A model generated the notes under the pieces. That model worked only from the letters and a program-made list of their open reading frames with translations, had not been told where the DNA came from and searched no databases. The translations under genes were made by a program, and so were the position numbers. A stretch of 61,402 nucleotides of DNA from Peptoclostridium sp. Its GTDB lineage: Bacteria; Bacillota; Clostridia; Peptostreptococcales; Peptostreptococcaceae. The stretch spans positions 1-61,402 of the forward strand of contig NZ_WXFG01000004.1 of NCBI RefSeq assembly GCF_009881055.1. The letters are read 5' to 3'. Positions 44,567-53,583 of this stretch are shown here, one piece after another; within the stretch, counting starts at the first letter, position 1; every line of letters starts with the position of its first letter.

Positions 44567-45556
44567 ATGGATATAATAAACGGGCCGAAGGTTGTAGTTA
44601 TAGGAGGCGGCACAGGGCAGTCCATATTCCTGAGAGGTCTAAAGCAGCTCACTGAAAACATAACGGCTGTAGTCGCGGTTACAGATGACGGAGGAGGCTC
44701 AGGCAAGCTCAGAGAAGATCTTGGGATGCTGCCGCCGGGAGACATAAGAAATTGCATAATAGCTCTTGCGGACATAGAGCCTGATATGAAAAGGGTTATG
44801 CAGTACAGGTTCCCGGAAGGAGAATTTAAGGGACAGAGCTTTGGTAACCTGTTTATTGCAGCGCTCAACGGAGTATACGGAAGCTTCGAAAAAGCCATAA
44901 CAAAGATATCGCAGATACTCGCAGTAAAGGGCAGGGTGCTGCCTGTATCGGTTGACAATCTAAGGCTTTATGCGGAGCTTGAGAACGGAAACGTTGTAAA
45001 GGGTGAGGCTCGTATACCTCAAGAGAGCATAAAGCAAAAGAGCAGGATAAAAAGAGTATTCCTTGACACGCAGGAGCCGCAAGCACTGCATGAGGTTGTT
45101 GAAGCAATAAGCTGTGCTGACATAATAGTCATAGGTCCAGGGAGTCTCTATACCAGCATCATACCAAATGTTTTGATTCCACAGCTTAAGAATGCTATAC
45201 TACAGTCAAACGCACTTAAGGTTTACGTATGCAACATAATGACGCAGCCGGGAGAGACAGACGGATTTGACGTTCTAGAGCATGTTGAGGCAATATTCTC
45301 GCACTCATGTCCAGGACTTTTCGATTATGTAATAGCTAACAGCGGCTGCATACCATCCGAACTAATTGAAAAATATGAGCATGATGCTGCAAGTGTTGTT
45401 CGGATTGACAAAAGGCAGGAAATGATTTTAGGTGATAAAAACATTCAAGTTATTACTGGTGATTTTGTAAAAGTAAAAAAAGGGTATATAAGACATGACG
45501 CATACAGGCTTGCAAGTCTCATAATAGATTTATTCCAAGGAGTGAAATCAAGGTGA
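44567..45556 (+). CDS. yvcK: YvcK/CofD-like gluconeogenesis factor
   Basis: A 329-residue Rossmann-like protein required in B. subtilis for growth on gluconeogenic carbon and for cell shape, and thought to bind UDP-GlcNAc. Motifs: VVVIGGGTGQSIFLRGL, TDDGGGSGKLRED, PPGDIRNC, IIVIGPGSLYTSIIPN and IMTQPGETDGFDVLEH. ATG 44567 after GGAGGCGG. It overlaps the Nudix gene by 4 nt. Confidence 0.93.
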   Translation: MDIINGPKVVVIGGGTGQSIFLRGLKQLTENITAVVAVTDDGGGSGKLREDLGMLPPGDIRNCIIALADIEPDMKRVMQYRFPEGEFKGQSFGNLFIAALNGVYGSFEKAITKISQILAVKGRVLPVSVDNLRLYAELENGNVVKGEARIPQESIKQKSRIKRVFLDTQEPQALHEVVEAISCADIIVIGPGSLYTSIIPNVLIPQLKNAILQSNALKVYVCNIMTQPGETDGFDVLEHVEAIFSHSCPGLFDYVIANSGCIPSELIEKYEHDAASVVRIDKRQEMILGDKNIQVITGDFVKVKKGYIRHDAYRLASLIIDLFQGVKSR

Positions 45557-45984
45557 AAAAGGAATCTAGCTCGGGAGGAGTCGTAGTATTTGGAAATGCA
45601 ATATTGCTGCTTAGAAAATATAACGGAGACTGGGTCCTTCCAAAGGGCAAGATTGAGCTGGGGGAAAGCAGAGAAAACGCAGCGCTTAGAGAAGTGCGCG
45701 AAGAAGCGGGACTCAGGGCCGAGATAATCAAATATCTTGGAGAAATTCACTATACTTTCAAAAAGAACTGGGACGAGACGAAGATAGTGCATAAGACTGT
45801 ATATTGGTATCTGATGAGTGCAAAGAACATGAGTACGCAGCCACAGAAGGAAGAAGGTTTCATAGACGCAAAATTCATACATATGGACCGGGTGCTCGAG
45901 CTTGCCAAGTATGACGATGAAAAGGAAATAATAAAAGTTGCTCTTGCAGAGCTTAAAAAATGCGATACGGAAGACAACATATAA
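45553..45984 (+). CDS. Nudix hydrolase
   Basis: A 143-residue Nudix protein with a complete Nudix box: G-K-I-E-L-G-E-S then REVREEAGL (GX5EX7REUXEEXGU). It hydrolyses a nucleoside diphosphate linked to some X; substrate unknown. In B. subtilis the Nudix gene yvcI is in the same cluster but placed before rapZ; here it sits between yvcK and whiA. GTG start after AAGGAGTG. Confidence 0.9.
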   Translation: MKKESSSGGVVVFGNAILLLRKYNGDWVLPKGKIELGESRENAALREVREEAGLRAEIIKYLGEIHYTFKKNWDETKIVHKTVYWYLMSAKNMSTQPQKEEGFIDAKFIHMDRVLELAKYDDEKEIIKVALAELKKCDTEDNI

Positions 45985-46000
45985 ATAAAAGGTGATAGAT

Positions 46001-46966
46001 ATGTCTTTTTCAACACAGACAAAAAACGAGTTGGCCAGAGTTTTTCCGGAAAGTAAAGGAACAAAGCTAGCCGAGCTTGCAGCGTTAATAAGGATGAGCG
46101 GTACCATACAGCTGGCGGGATTTAAGAAATTGAATTTCAAAATTTCCACAGAAAATGCCGCTATAGCAAGAAAGCACTTCAAGCTTCTGAAAGGGCTGTT
46201 TGGGATAAACACCGAAGTTACAGTTCAAAAAAGCAACAACCTGAAAAAGAATAATATGTACGTCATGCTCATCACCTACGAGATGGGGGCAAACGATATC
46301 CTCGAGCAGCTTGAGATACTCAGGAGAGAAGATGGAAGCTTTTTCATTGAAAATTCAGTGCCTCAAAAGCTGCTGAAAGATGATGAGGCCAGGCGTGCTT
46401 ATATAAGGGGAGCATTTTTGGGGGCAGGTTCTATATCTGATCCGGAAAAGACGTACCATATAGAATTCGTAGTAAGCAGCAACGAATTCGGAGAACAGTT
46501 CAAAGAGCTGATCAACTCCTATGGCCTCAACTCCAAGATTGCAATGCGCAAGAACAGTTATGTGGTTTATATAAAGGAAAGTGAACAAATTTCTGATATA
46601 CTCAACATAATGGGGGCGCACAAGGCTTTGCTTAGCCTTGAAAACACGAAGATTGTAAAGCAGATGAGAAATGATATAAACAGGATAGTGAACTGCGAGA
46701 CGGCAAATTTGAGCAAGACAATAGATGCATCAATAAGGCAGATAGAGAATATCAGATTCATAAAGGACACAGTAGGACTCTCTGCACTTCCGCCAAACCT
46801 GCGGGAAATTGCCAACCTGAGGCTGGAAAATGAAAATCTGAGTCTCAAGGAGCTTGGACAGATGCTTTCAGTTCCATTGGGCAAATCGGGTGTTAATCAC
46901 AGGCTCAGAAAAATAGAACAGGTGGCAGAGAGGATAAGAGGAGGGGAAAGTATTGATAGAGATTGA
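46001..46966 (+). CDS. whiA: DNA-binding protein WhiA
   Basis: A 321-residue protein with a LAGLIDADG homing-endonuclease-like N-terminal domain (about 1-200, with [15 protein letters not shown]) and a C-terminal helix-turn-helix ([28 protein letters not shown]). It affects cell division and chromosome segregation in Firmicutes. ATG 46001 follows AAAGGTGA. It overlaps the HPr gene by 14 nt. Confidence 0.94.
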   Translation: MSFSTQTKNELARVFPESKGTKLAELAALIRMSGTIQLAGFKKLNFKISTENAAIARKHFKLLKGLFGINTEVTVQKSNNLKKNNMYVMLITYEMGANDILEQLEILRREDGSFFIENSVPQKLLKDDEARRAYIRGAFLGAGSISDPEKTYHIEFVVSSNEFGEQFKELINSYGLNSKIAMRKNSYVVYIKESEQISDILNIMGAHKALLSLENTKIVKQMRNDINRIVNCETANLSKTIDASIRQIENIRFIKDTVGLSALPPNLREIANLRLENENLSLKELGQMLSVPLGKSGVNHRLRKIEQVAERIRGGESIDRD

Positions 46967-47219
46967 GTATCAGATAGATAATGAACTTGGATTGCATGCA
47001 AGGCCTGCGGCATTGTTTGTACAGTGCACAAATAGATTCCTTTCAGATGTATTCATACAGAAAGGCAACAAAAAGGTGGATGGAAAGTCGATAATGGGAG
47101 TAATGTCTCTTGGAATAGGAAAAGGTGAAAATATAAAAATCATAGCCGACGGTCCTGACGAACAAGAGGTTATGGAAGCGATAGAAAAACTCATAAAAGA
47201 AAGAATAATTAACATGTAG
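46953..47219 (+). CDS. ptsH: HPr family phosphocarrier protein
   Basis: An 88-residue HPr. The active-site histidine is residue 15 in [11 protein letters not shown] and the regulatory serine is residue 46 in [14 protein letters not shown]. It is at the place where B. subtilis has crh (after whiA), but Crh has Gln15, whereas this protein keeps His15 and can carry PTS phosphate. HprK for Ser46 is encoded at 20964. TTG start after GAGGGGAAAG. No PTS permease is in the window, so its main role may be regulatory. Confidence 0.93.
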   Translation: MIEIEYQIDNELGLHARPAALFVQCTNRFLSDVFIQKGNKKVDGKSIMGVMSLGIGKGENIKIIADGPDEQEVMEAIEKLIKERIINM

Positions 47220-47259
47220 AGATTAAATCCAAAATATGAATAATTATGATGTTTTACCA

Positions 47260-47297
47260 TAAAAATCCTCAAAACAACGGGGATTTTTATTTTTTTG
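47260..47297 (+). terminator. Terminator after ptsH
   Basis: AAAAATCCTC pairs with GGGGATTTTT (one T-G pair) around an 8-nt loop, followed by ATTTTTTT. It closes the murB-to-ptsH operon. Confidence 0.85.
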
Positions 47298-47333
47298 TTA
47301 TACATAAGCAGACAAGGGTAAATAATCAACTAA

Positions 47334-47348
47334 TTAAACACTGTTTAA
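47334..47348. promoter_or_regulatory. Perfect 15-bp palindrome upstream of the alanine symporter
   Basis: TTAAACA-C-TGTTTAA is a perfect inverted repeat 41 bp before the symporter ATG. It could be an operator; no regulator is identified. Confidence 0.35.
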
Positions 47349-47388
47349 ACCGACGATTATCCATTATCTTTTAAAGGGAGGGATTATT

Positions 47389-48753
47389 ATGAGTTTTGGC
47401 AATATGGTCGCAGCTGCGGCGAGTTGATTGTGGGGCTGGCCTCTCTTGATTATGCTCTTGGGAACACATTTATGGATGACCATTGTGCTCAGGTTTCCGC
47501 AAAGACACATATTAAAGGCGATAAAGTTATCGGTGACTAAAGACGAATATTCAACGGGCGACGTTTCGCAATTCTCAGCCCTTGCTACAGCTCTTGCAGC
47601 AACTATAGGAACGGGTAACATAGTAGGTGTTGCTACGGCTGTTTCCCTAGGGGGTCCGGGAGCTGTGCTTTGGACCTGGCTGACAGGTGTTTTTGGGATA
47701 TCCACCAAATATGCAGAGGGTCTTCTTGCAGTCAAGTACAGAGTAAGGACTAAAGACGGCACGATGGCCGGCGGACCTATGTACGCTCTTGAATACGGCA
47801 TGAAAGCTAAATGGCTTGGAATTTTATTTGCCATATTTACGTCCATAGCAGCATTTGGAATAGGTTGCATGGTTCAGGCAAATTCGATTTCTACGCTTGT
47901 ACAGTCCAGTTTCAACGTATCAGTTCACATAACCGGACTTATAATTGCAGCGCTCACAGCGGTAGTTATTATAGGAGGAATAAAGAGTATAGCTTCTGTG
48001 TGCGACAAGCTGGTGCCTTTCATGGCTGGATTTTATATACTGGGATGCATAATAATATTAACAATGACAGCTTCGACACTTCCGGCTACAGTAGCTCTTA
48101 TTTTCAAGTCAGCTTTCACCGGTCATGCCGCAGTCGGAGGATTTGCAGGATCCACAATAATGATGGCCATGCGTTATGGAGTGGCAAGAGGACTTTTCTC
48201 GAACGAATCAGGTCTTGGATCGGCTCCTATAGTAGCAGCGGCTGCTAAGACTAGGAACTCCGTAAGGCAGGCAATGGTATCTTCAACAGGAACATTCTGG
48301 GATACTGTCATAATATGTGCTATGACCGGGCTGGTGCTTGTCAACACAGGCGTTTGGCAGCAAGGGCTTAAGGGAGCGGAACTTTCAAGAGAGGCGTTTG
48401 CAACAATACCGGTTGTAGGACCGCTGGTTCTCACGGTTGGACTTCTCACCTTCGTATTCTCGACAATTCTTGGCTGGTCTTATTATGGTGAAAAAGCTAC
48501 GGAATATCTTTTTGGCAAAGCCTCCAACATGCCTTACAGAATAGCTTGGGTAATTGCAGTATACATCGGTTCAGTGTTCCCTCTGGATCTTGTATGGAAC
48601 ATGGCTGACCTTATGAACGGAATGATGGCACTTCCGAACCTTATATCGATACTGGGACTTAGCGGTGTAATAGTTGCCGAAACCAGAAAGTATCTATGGG
48701 AAGACAATCTTGATGCTGTAGACGAAGCTGAAATACCAATGATAGACAGATAA
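47389..48753 (+). CDS. Sodium:alanine/glycine symporter (AGCS family) with an in-frame UGA at codon 13
   Basis: An AGCS Na+-coupled amino-acid importer with about ten membrane helices. A strong ribosome site (AAAGGGAGGG) precedes ATG 47389, which reads MSFGNMVAAAAS, then UGA (47425-47427), then LWGWPLLIMLLGTH at once in the same frame; the family normally has an N-terminal segment leading into this WGxP motif. The remaining 441 residues look intact (ATIGTGNIVGVATAVSLGGPGA, NESGLGSAPIVAAAAKT). Possibilities are readthrough or selenocysteine, restart at TTG 47428, a nonsense mutation or a sequencing error. Substrate alanine or glycine is by family. Confidence 0.85.
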
Positions 48754-48778
48754 ATGAATTATGGATTTAACATGAAAC

Positions 48779-48814
48779 GGGCTGCCTGAAATTCAGACAG
48801 CCTTAATTTTTTTA
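48779..48814 (+). terminator. Terminator after the alanine symporter
   Basis: GGCTG-C-CTGAA pairs with TTCAG-A-CAGCC (one mismatch) and is followed by a T-rich tail (TTAATTTTTTT). Confidence 0.75.
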
Positions 48815-49005
48815 GAGGCTAAGCGAGTCTTTTGCAAAATTATTTTTGAAACTTATAGCAAGTATGGCAAAATAGGTTGAAGTGTTGATATAATATATAA
48901 TAATGAAAGTAAAAGTTTTGATTAGGTTTTTGTTGCAGCAGGACTGCAGATTAATATGCCAAAGTGAGGAGCATGCAGTCTTGACATTAGAGAGGAGCAG
49001 TTTTT

Positions 49006-52000
49006 TTGAAAGACAGTGTAGATTTTGTCCACTTGCATGTGCATAGCCAGTACAGCCTGCTGGACGGCTTTTCAAGGATAGACAGAATGGTGGACAGGGC
49101 GAAGGAACTGGGCATGAAGTCTCTGGCTATAACAGACCATGGCTGCATGTTCGGAGTCATAGATTTTTACAAGAAGGCAGTGAAGGCGGGAATAAAGCCG
49201 ATAATAGGCTGCGAAGTCTATAATGCCTCAAGAGGAATGGATGACAAGGAACCATATTACGACAGATTTCCTGGCCACCTGGTGTTGCTTGCAAAGAACA
49301 TGAAGGGATATCAGAATCTCATAAAGCTTGTATCCATGGGATATACGAGAGGGTTCTACTACAAGCCCAGAATAGATTTTGACGAGCTCGAAAGATACAG
49401 CGAAGGCCTTATATGCCTGAGTGCATGTCTTGCCGGAGACATACAGCAGCTGATACTAAAGGGTAACTACTACAAGGCAAAAAGAGTTGCTGAAAGGCTC
49501 AATTCAATATTTGGGCAAGGCAATTTTTATCTTGAGATACAAGATCATGGAATAAGGGAAGAAAAGCAGGTCAACATGGCGCTTCTTAGAATGTCCAGGG
49601 AGACAGGGATACCGCTTGTGGCGACAAATGACGTACACTACGTAAACAAGGGCGATGCCGACAACCACGATATACTGCTTTGCATACAGACGGGCAAGAC
49701 GCTCAAGGACGAGACCAGAATGAAGTTCATGACTAATGAATTCTATCTGAAGTCAGGCAACGAGATGCAGGAATTGTTTGAAAAGTATGAGGGCGCTGTT
49801 GAAAACTCGGTGAAGATAGCGCAAATGTGCGAACTGGAGTTTGACTTCAATCAAGTGCACCTGCCAAATTACGAGGTGCCAGAGGGCTATACGAAGCAGG
49901 CGTATTTCCAGGAACTGTGCCTTGAGGGCCTAAAAGAGCGAAGGAAGTTTGAGTCGGTTGAATATAACGAAAGACTAAAATATGAAATCGACGTAATAAA
50001 TCAGATGGGCTATGTTGAGTATTTTCTGATTGTATGGGATTTCATAAATTATGCAAGGAGCAGGAACATAATGGTAGGACCCGGAAGGGGATCTGCCGCA
50101 GGCTCGCTTGTATCGTACGTGTTGGGCATAACAGACATAGATCCTATAAAATACGGGCTTATATTCGAAAGATTCCTCAATCCCGAGAGAATATCGATGC
50201 CCGATATAGATATAGATTTTTGCTATGAAAGGCGAGAAGAAGTAATCGAATATGTAAAACAAAAATACGGCGAAGACCATGTGGCTCAGATAATAACTTT
50301 TGGAACGCTCGGGGCCAAGGCTGCCATAAGGGACGTCGGACGGGTCATGGACATACCATATTCGGATGTGGACAGGATAGCCAAACAGGTGCCTTTCGCC
50401 ATTGGTATGAACATAGAAAAGGCGCTTGAGGTCAACCCTGAGCTTAAAAAAAGCTATGACACGGATGCCGTGACAAAGAGGATAATAGACGTATCAAGGG
50501 AGCTGGAGGGCCTGCCAAGGCATGCCTCGACTCATGCGGCCGGCGTTGTGATATCCCAAAAATCAGTGGACAGCTATGTGCCGCTCTACATGCATGAAAA
50601 CTCCGTCACAACACAGTTTCCTATGACAACTCTTGAAGAGCTGGGGCTCCTCAAAATGGACTTTTTGGGCCTTAGAACACTTACTGTAATAAGGGATGCC
50701 ATTGAGCTTGTCGAAAGAAACAAGGGAGTGAAAATAGATTTCTCCTGCATTGAGTACGACGACCCGAAGGTCTACGAGCTGCTCTCCTCGGGAAATACGC
50801 TTGGGGTTTTTCAGCTGGAGGGCAAGGGAATGAGGCAGTTCATGAAAGAGCTAAGGCCATCCAGTTTCGAGGATATAGTGGCGGGAATATCGCTCTACAG
50901 GCCGGGACCGATGGATTCAATCCCAATGTATATAAGGAACAAGAACAATCCGGATGAAATAAGGTATGTGCATGAAAGTATGGAGTCAATACTTAATGTG
51001 ACGTACGGCTGCCTTGTTTACCAGGAACAGGTAATGCAGACGGTGAGGGATCTGGCCGGATATTCGTATGGGCGAAGCGACCTTGTAAGACGCGCCATGA
51101 GCAAGAAAAAGATGGAGGAGATGGAGCGGGAAAGGCAATACTTCATATATGGAAAAACTGATGAAAGCGGCAACGTGGAACTTCCGGGCTGTGTCAGAAA
51201 CGGAATACCAGAGGAAGCGGCCAACAAAATATATGACGATATGATTGATTTTGCCAAATACGCATTCAATAAGTCCCATGCGGCTGCATACGGAGTGCTC
51301 GCATACCAGACGGCATACCTGAAGGCTCACTATCCTGTAGAGTTCATGGCTGCACTAATCACCAGCGTCATGAGCAGCACCGACAAGGTGGTGCAGTATA
51401 TAAGGGACTGTGCTGATATGGGCATAAAGACGCTTAAACCAGACATAAATGCAAGTTATGAAAAGTTTGGAGTCGAAAACGGAGATATAAGATTCGGACT
51501 TGCTGCTGTCAAAAATGTAGGAGAAAAAGTCATAAGCTCGATTGTCGAGGAAAGGCAAAAAAACGGTCCTTTTGCAGATGTTGTTGATTTCCTCAAGCGG
51601 GTGGACTCGAAGGACCTGAACAAAAGAGTAATTGAATCGCTTGTAAAGTGCGGGGCATTCGATGCCATAAACGGCAACAGGGCACAGCTTATGGCGGGTT
51701 ACGAGGCCATACTCGAGAGCATAGTGACTGACAGGAAAAAGAATGTGTCGGGTCAGATATCGCTCTTTGACATGATAACGAGCAATGTAAGCAGGAGGAG
51801 CGAGGATACCTACAAGCTTCCGGATGTCTCTGACTTCAAGGACAAGGACAGGCTCATGATGGAAAAGGAAGTCCTTGGTATGTATGTGAGCGGCCATCCG
51901 CTCGCAGAATTTTCACGGGAGCTTTCGCAGTATGGAATAACTTCTACAGCAGAGCTGCGAGAGGCCGCTGAGGACTCTGAAAGGGCGTATGCGCTGGACA

Positions 52001-52512
52001 ACAAGAAGGTAAGGATAGGCGGCATGATAGCCTCCAAAACTGTGAAGACAACAAAGAACAACAATATAATGGCTTTTGTGCAGCTTGAGGATTTGTTCGC
52101 AAGCATAGAGGTGATTATTTTTCCGAAAGTGCTCGAAAAGTTTCCAGAGCTTATAAGGGAAGACTCGATAGTATATGTTGAGGGAAGAATAAGCGTCAAG
52201 GAAGATGAGGATATTAAGCTTATAGCGGAAAGCTTCAATGAAATTACAAGGCTTTCCGAGGAAAATGGCAAAGCTGAGGACAAGATTGAAAAATCAGTCT
52301 ATATAAAGGTGGGAAGCATATCTGAATCTGAAACGATATACGGCATAGACAGGCTTCTTAAAAATCACGAAGGCAGCTCTCCTGTAGTGATATATTCGGA
52401 GGCTGACAACAGACTGTACAAGCCCAAAAGCGGAATCAAGGTAAATATAACCGAAAAACTGCAAAATGAGCTTGGAATGTTGATAGGTTTTGACAATGTA
52501 AGGGTAAAATAA
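49006..52512 (+). CDS. dnaE: DNA polymerase III alpha subunit DnaE
   Basis: A 1168-residue C-family replicative polymerase. The N-terminal PHP domain (FVHLHVHSQYSLLDG, AITDHG) is followed by the palm with catalytic aspartates in MPDIDIDFCYERR and the GPGRGSAAGS motif, fingers, a helix-hairpin-helix region (AVKNVGEKVISSI) and an OB fold near residue 990-1080 (VRIGGMIASKTVKTT). TTG start 49006 with AGGAG upstream. In Firmicutes this DnaE typically works beside PolC. A hairpin separates it from pfkA. Confidence 0.97.
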   Translation: MKDSVDFVHLHVHSQYSLLDGFSRIDRMVDRAKELGMKSLAITDHGCMFGVIDFYKKAVKAGIKPIIGCEVYNASRGMDDKEPYYDRFPGHLVLLAKNMKGYQNLIKLVSMGYTRGFYYKPRIDFDELERYSEGLICLSACLAGDIQQLILKGNYYKAKRVAERLNSIFGQGNFYLEIQDHGIREEKQVNMALLRMSRETGIPLVATNDVHYVNKGDADNHDILLCIQTGKTLKDETRMKFMTNEFYLKSGNEMQELFEKYEGAVENSVKIAQMCELEFDFNQVHLPNYEVPEGYTKQAYFQELCLEGLKERRKFESVEYNERLKYEIDVINQMGYVEYFLIVWDFINYARSRNIMVGPGRGSAAGSLVSYVLGITDIDPIKYGLIFERFLNPERISMPDIDIDFCYERREEVIEYVKQKYGEDHVAQIITFGTLGAKAAIRDVGRVMDIPYSDVDRIAKQVPFAIGMNIEKALEVNPELKKSYDTDAVTKRIIDVSRELEGLPRHASTHAAGVVISQKSVDSYVPLYMHENSVTTQFPMTTLEELGLLKMDFLGLRTLTVIRDAIELVERNKGVKIDFSCIEYDDPKVYELLSSGNTLGVFQLEGKGMRQFMKELRPSSFEDIVAGISLYRPGPMDSIPMYIRNKNNPDEIRYVHESMESILNVTYGCLVYQEQVMQTVRDLAGYSYGRSDLVRRAMSKKKMEEMERERQYFIYGKTDESGNVELPGCVRNGIPEEAANKIYDDMIDFAKYAFNKSHAAAYGVLAYQTAYLKAHYPVEFMAALITSVMSSTDKVVQYIRDCADMGIKTLKPDINASYEKFGVENGDIRFGLAAVKNVGEKVISSIVEERQKNGPFADVVDFLKRVDSKDLNKRVIESLVKCGAFDAINGNRAQLMAGYEAILESIVTDRKKNVSGQISLFDMITSNVSRRSEDTYKLPDVSDFKDKDRLMMEKEVLGMYVSGHPLAEFSRELSQYGITSTAELREAAEDSERAYALDNKKVRIGGMIASKTVKTTKNNNIMAFVQLEDLFASIEVIIFPKVLEKFPELIREDSIVYVEGRISVKEDEDIKLIAESFNEITRLSEENGKAEDKIEKSVYIKVGSISESETIYGIDRLLKNHEGSSPVVIYSEADNRLYKPKSGIKVNITEKLQNELGMLIGFDNVRVK

Positions 52513-52524
52513 CATATGAGCTAT

Positions 52525-52562
52525 AAAATTGGCAATCCGTATGGATTGTCAATTTTAATATG
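52525..52562 (+). terminator. Terminator between dnaE and pfkA
   Basis: A 14-bp stem AAAATTGGCAATCC / GGATTGTCAATTTT with a 4-nt loop; the T-tract is short (TTTTAATAT), so termination may be partial. Confidence 0.7.
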
Positions 52563-52601
52563 GAGACAAAAATAAGGGATAAATATAATCGGGAGGAATT
52601 T

Positions 52602-53561
52602 ATGAAGACTATAGCAGTACTTACAAGCGGTGGAGATGCGCCGGGAATGAATGCCGCCATAAGGGCGGTTATAAGATATGGAATTCACAAGGGATGCAAG
52701 GTATATGGAATAAGCAGGGGCTACAAGGGCCTTATAGAAGGCGATCTTGCTGAGGTGGACTTGCGCTCGGCGTGTGACATAATACACAGGGGGGGCACAA
52801 TACTCAGGACAGCCAGGTGCGAGGAATTCATGACTGAGGAAGGCAGAAGGCAGGCGGCAACTGTGCTGAAGGTATTCGCAGTCGACGGGCTTGTTGTGAT
52901 AGGCGGAGACGGTACGTTCAAGGGAGCCAGTGAACTTGCAAAGCTTGGAGTGAATGTTGTGGGAATACCAGGCACAATAGACAATGATCTGCCATATACC
53001 GACTATACAATAGGCTTTGACACAGCCATAAACACCGTGCTTGATGCCGTAGGAAAGATAAGGGATACCTCGTCGTCGCATGAGAGGATAAGCATAATAG
53101 AAGTAATGGGGAGAAACTGCGGGGACATAGCCCTTTATGCAGGCCTCGCCGGCGGAGCAGAAGAAGTGGTGATACCTGAAAAGGGGCAGGACATGGAAAA
53201 AATATTCAGAGAACTCCTCGAGAGCAAGAATAGGGGTAAGAAGCAAAGCATTATAATTCTTTCAGAAGGCATAGGAAAGGCGCACGAACTCGAACAGCAG
53301 ATAAAAGAAAAAACCAGGATGGATTCGCGCTCGACGGTGCTTGGTCACATACAAAGAGGCGGCTCGCCTTCGGCATTCGACAGGATACTTGCCACCAAGA
53401 TGGGTGCAAGCGCAGTTGAACTGCTAGTGCAGGGGAAGACAGCACGAGTTATAGGCATAAAGAACAACAGGATTTTCGACATGGATGTCGATGAGGCGCT
53501 AAGTATTGAAAAGACATTTGACAGCGAGACGTATGAGCTTATAGACATACTTGCAAACTGA
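52602..53561 (+). CDS. pfkA: ATP-dependent 6-phosphofructokinase
   Basis: A 319-residue glycolytic enzyme that phosphorylates fructose 6-phosphate. Motifs: [25 protein letters not shown] (Gly at the position distinguishing ATP-type enzymes), [22 protein letters not shown] with the catalytic Asp, [11 protein letters not shown] and [18 protein letters not shown] 52602 after GGGAGG. It is followed by pyk after 22 nt, a common Firmicute pair. Confidence 0.97.
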   Translation: MKTIAVLTSGGDAPGMNAAIRAVIRYGIHKGCKVYGISRGYKGLIEGDLAEVDLRSACDIIHRGGTILRTARCEEFMTEEGRRQAATVLKVFAVDGLVVIGGDGTFKGASELAKLGVNVVGIPGTIDNDLPYTDYTIGFDTAINTVLDAVGKIRDTSSSHERISIIEVMGRNCGDIALYAGLAGGAEEVVIPEKGQDMEKIFRELLESKNRGKKQSIIILSEGIGKAHELEQQIKEKTRMDSRSTVLGHIQRGGSPSAFDRILATKMGASAVELLVQGKTARVIGIKNNRIFDMDVDEALSIEKTFDSETYELIDILAN

Positions 53562-53583
53562 TTATGACAGGGGTGAATTTTTT

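Noticed and set aside
52521..53246. Minus-strand ORF of 241 codons across pfkA
   Set aside because: Antisense to conserved pfkA motifs with no ribosome site or recognisable family.
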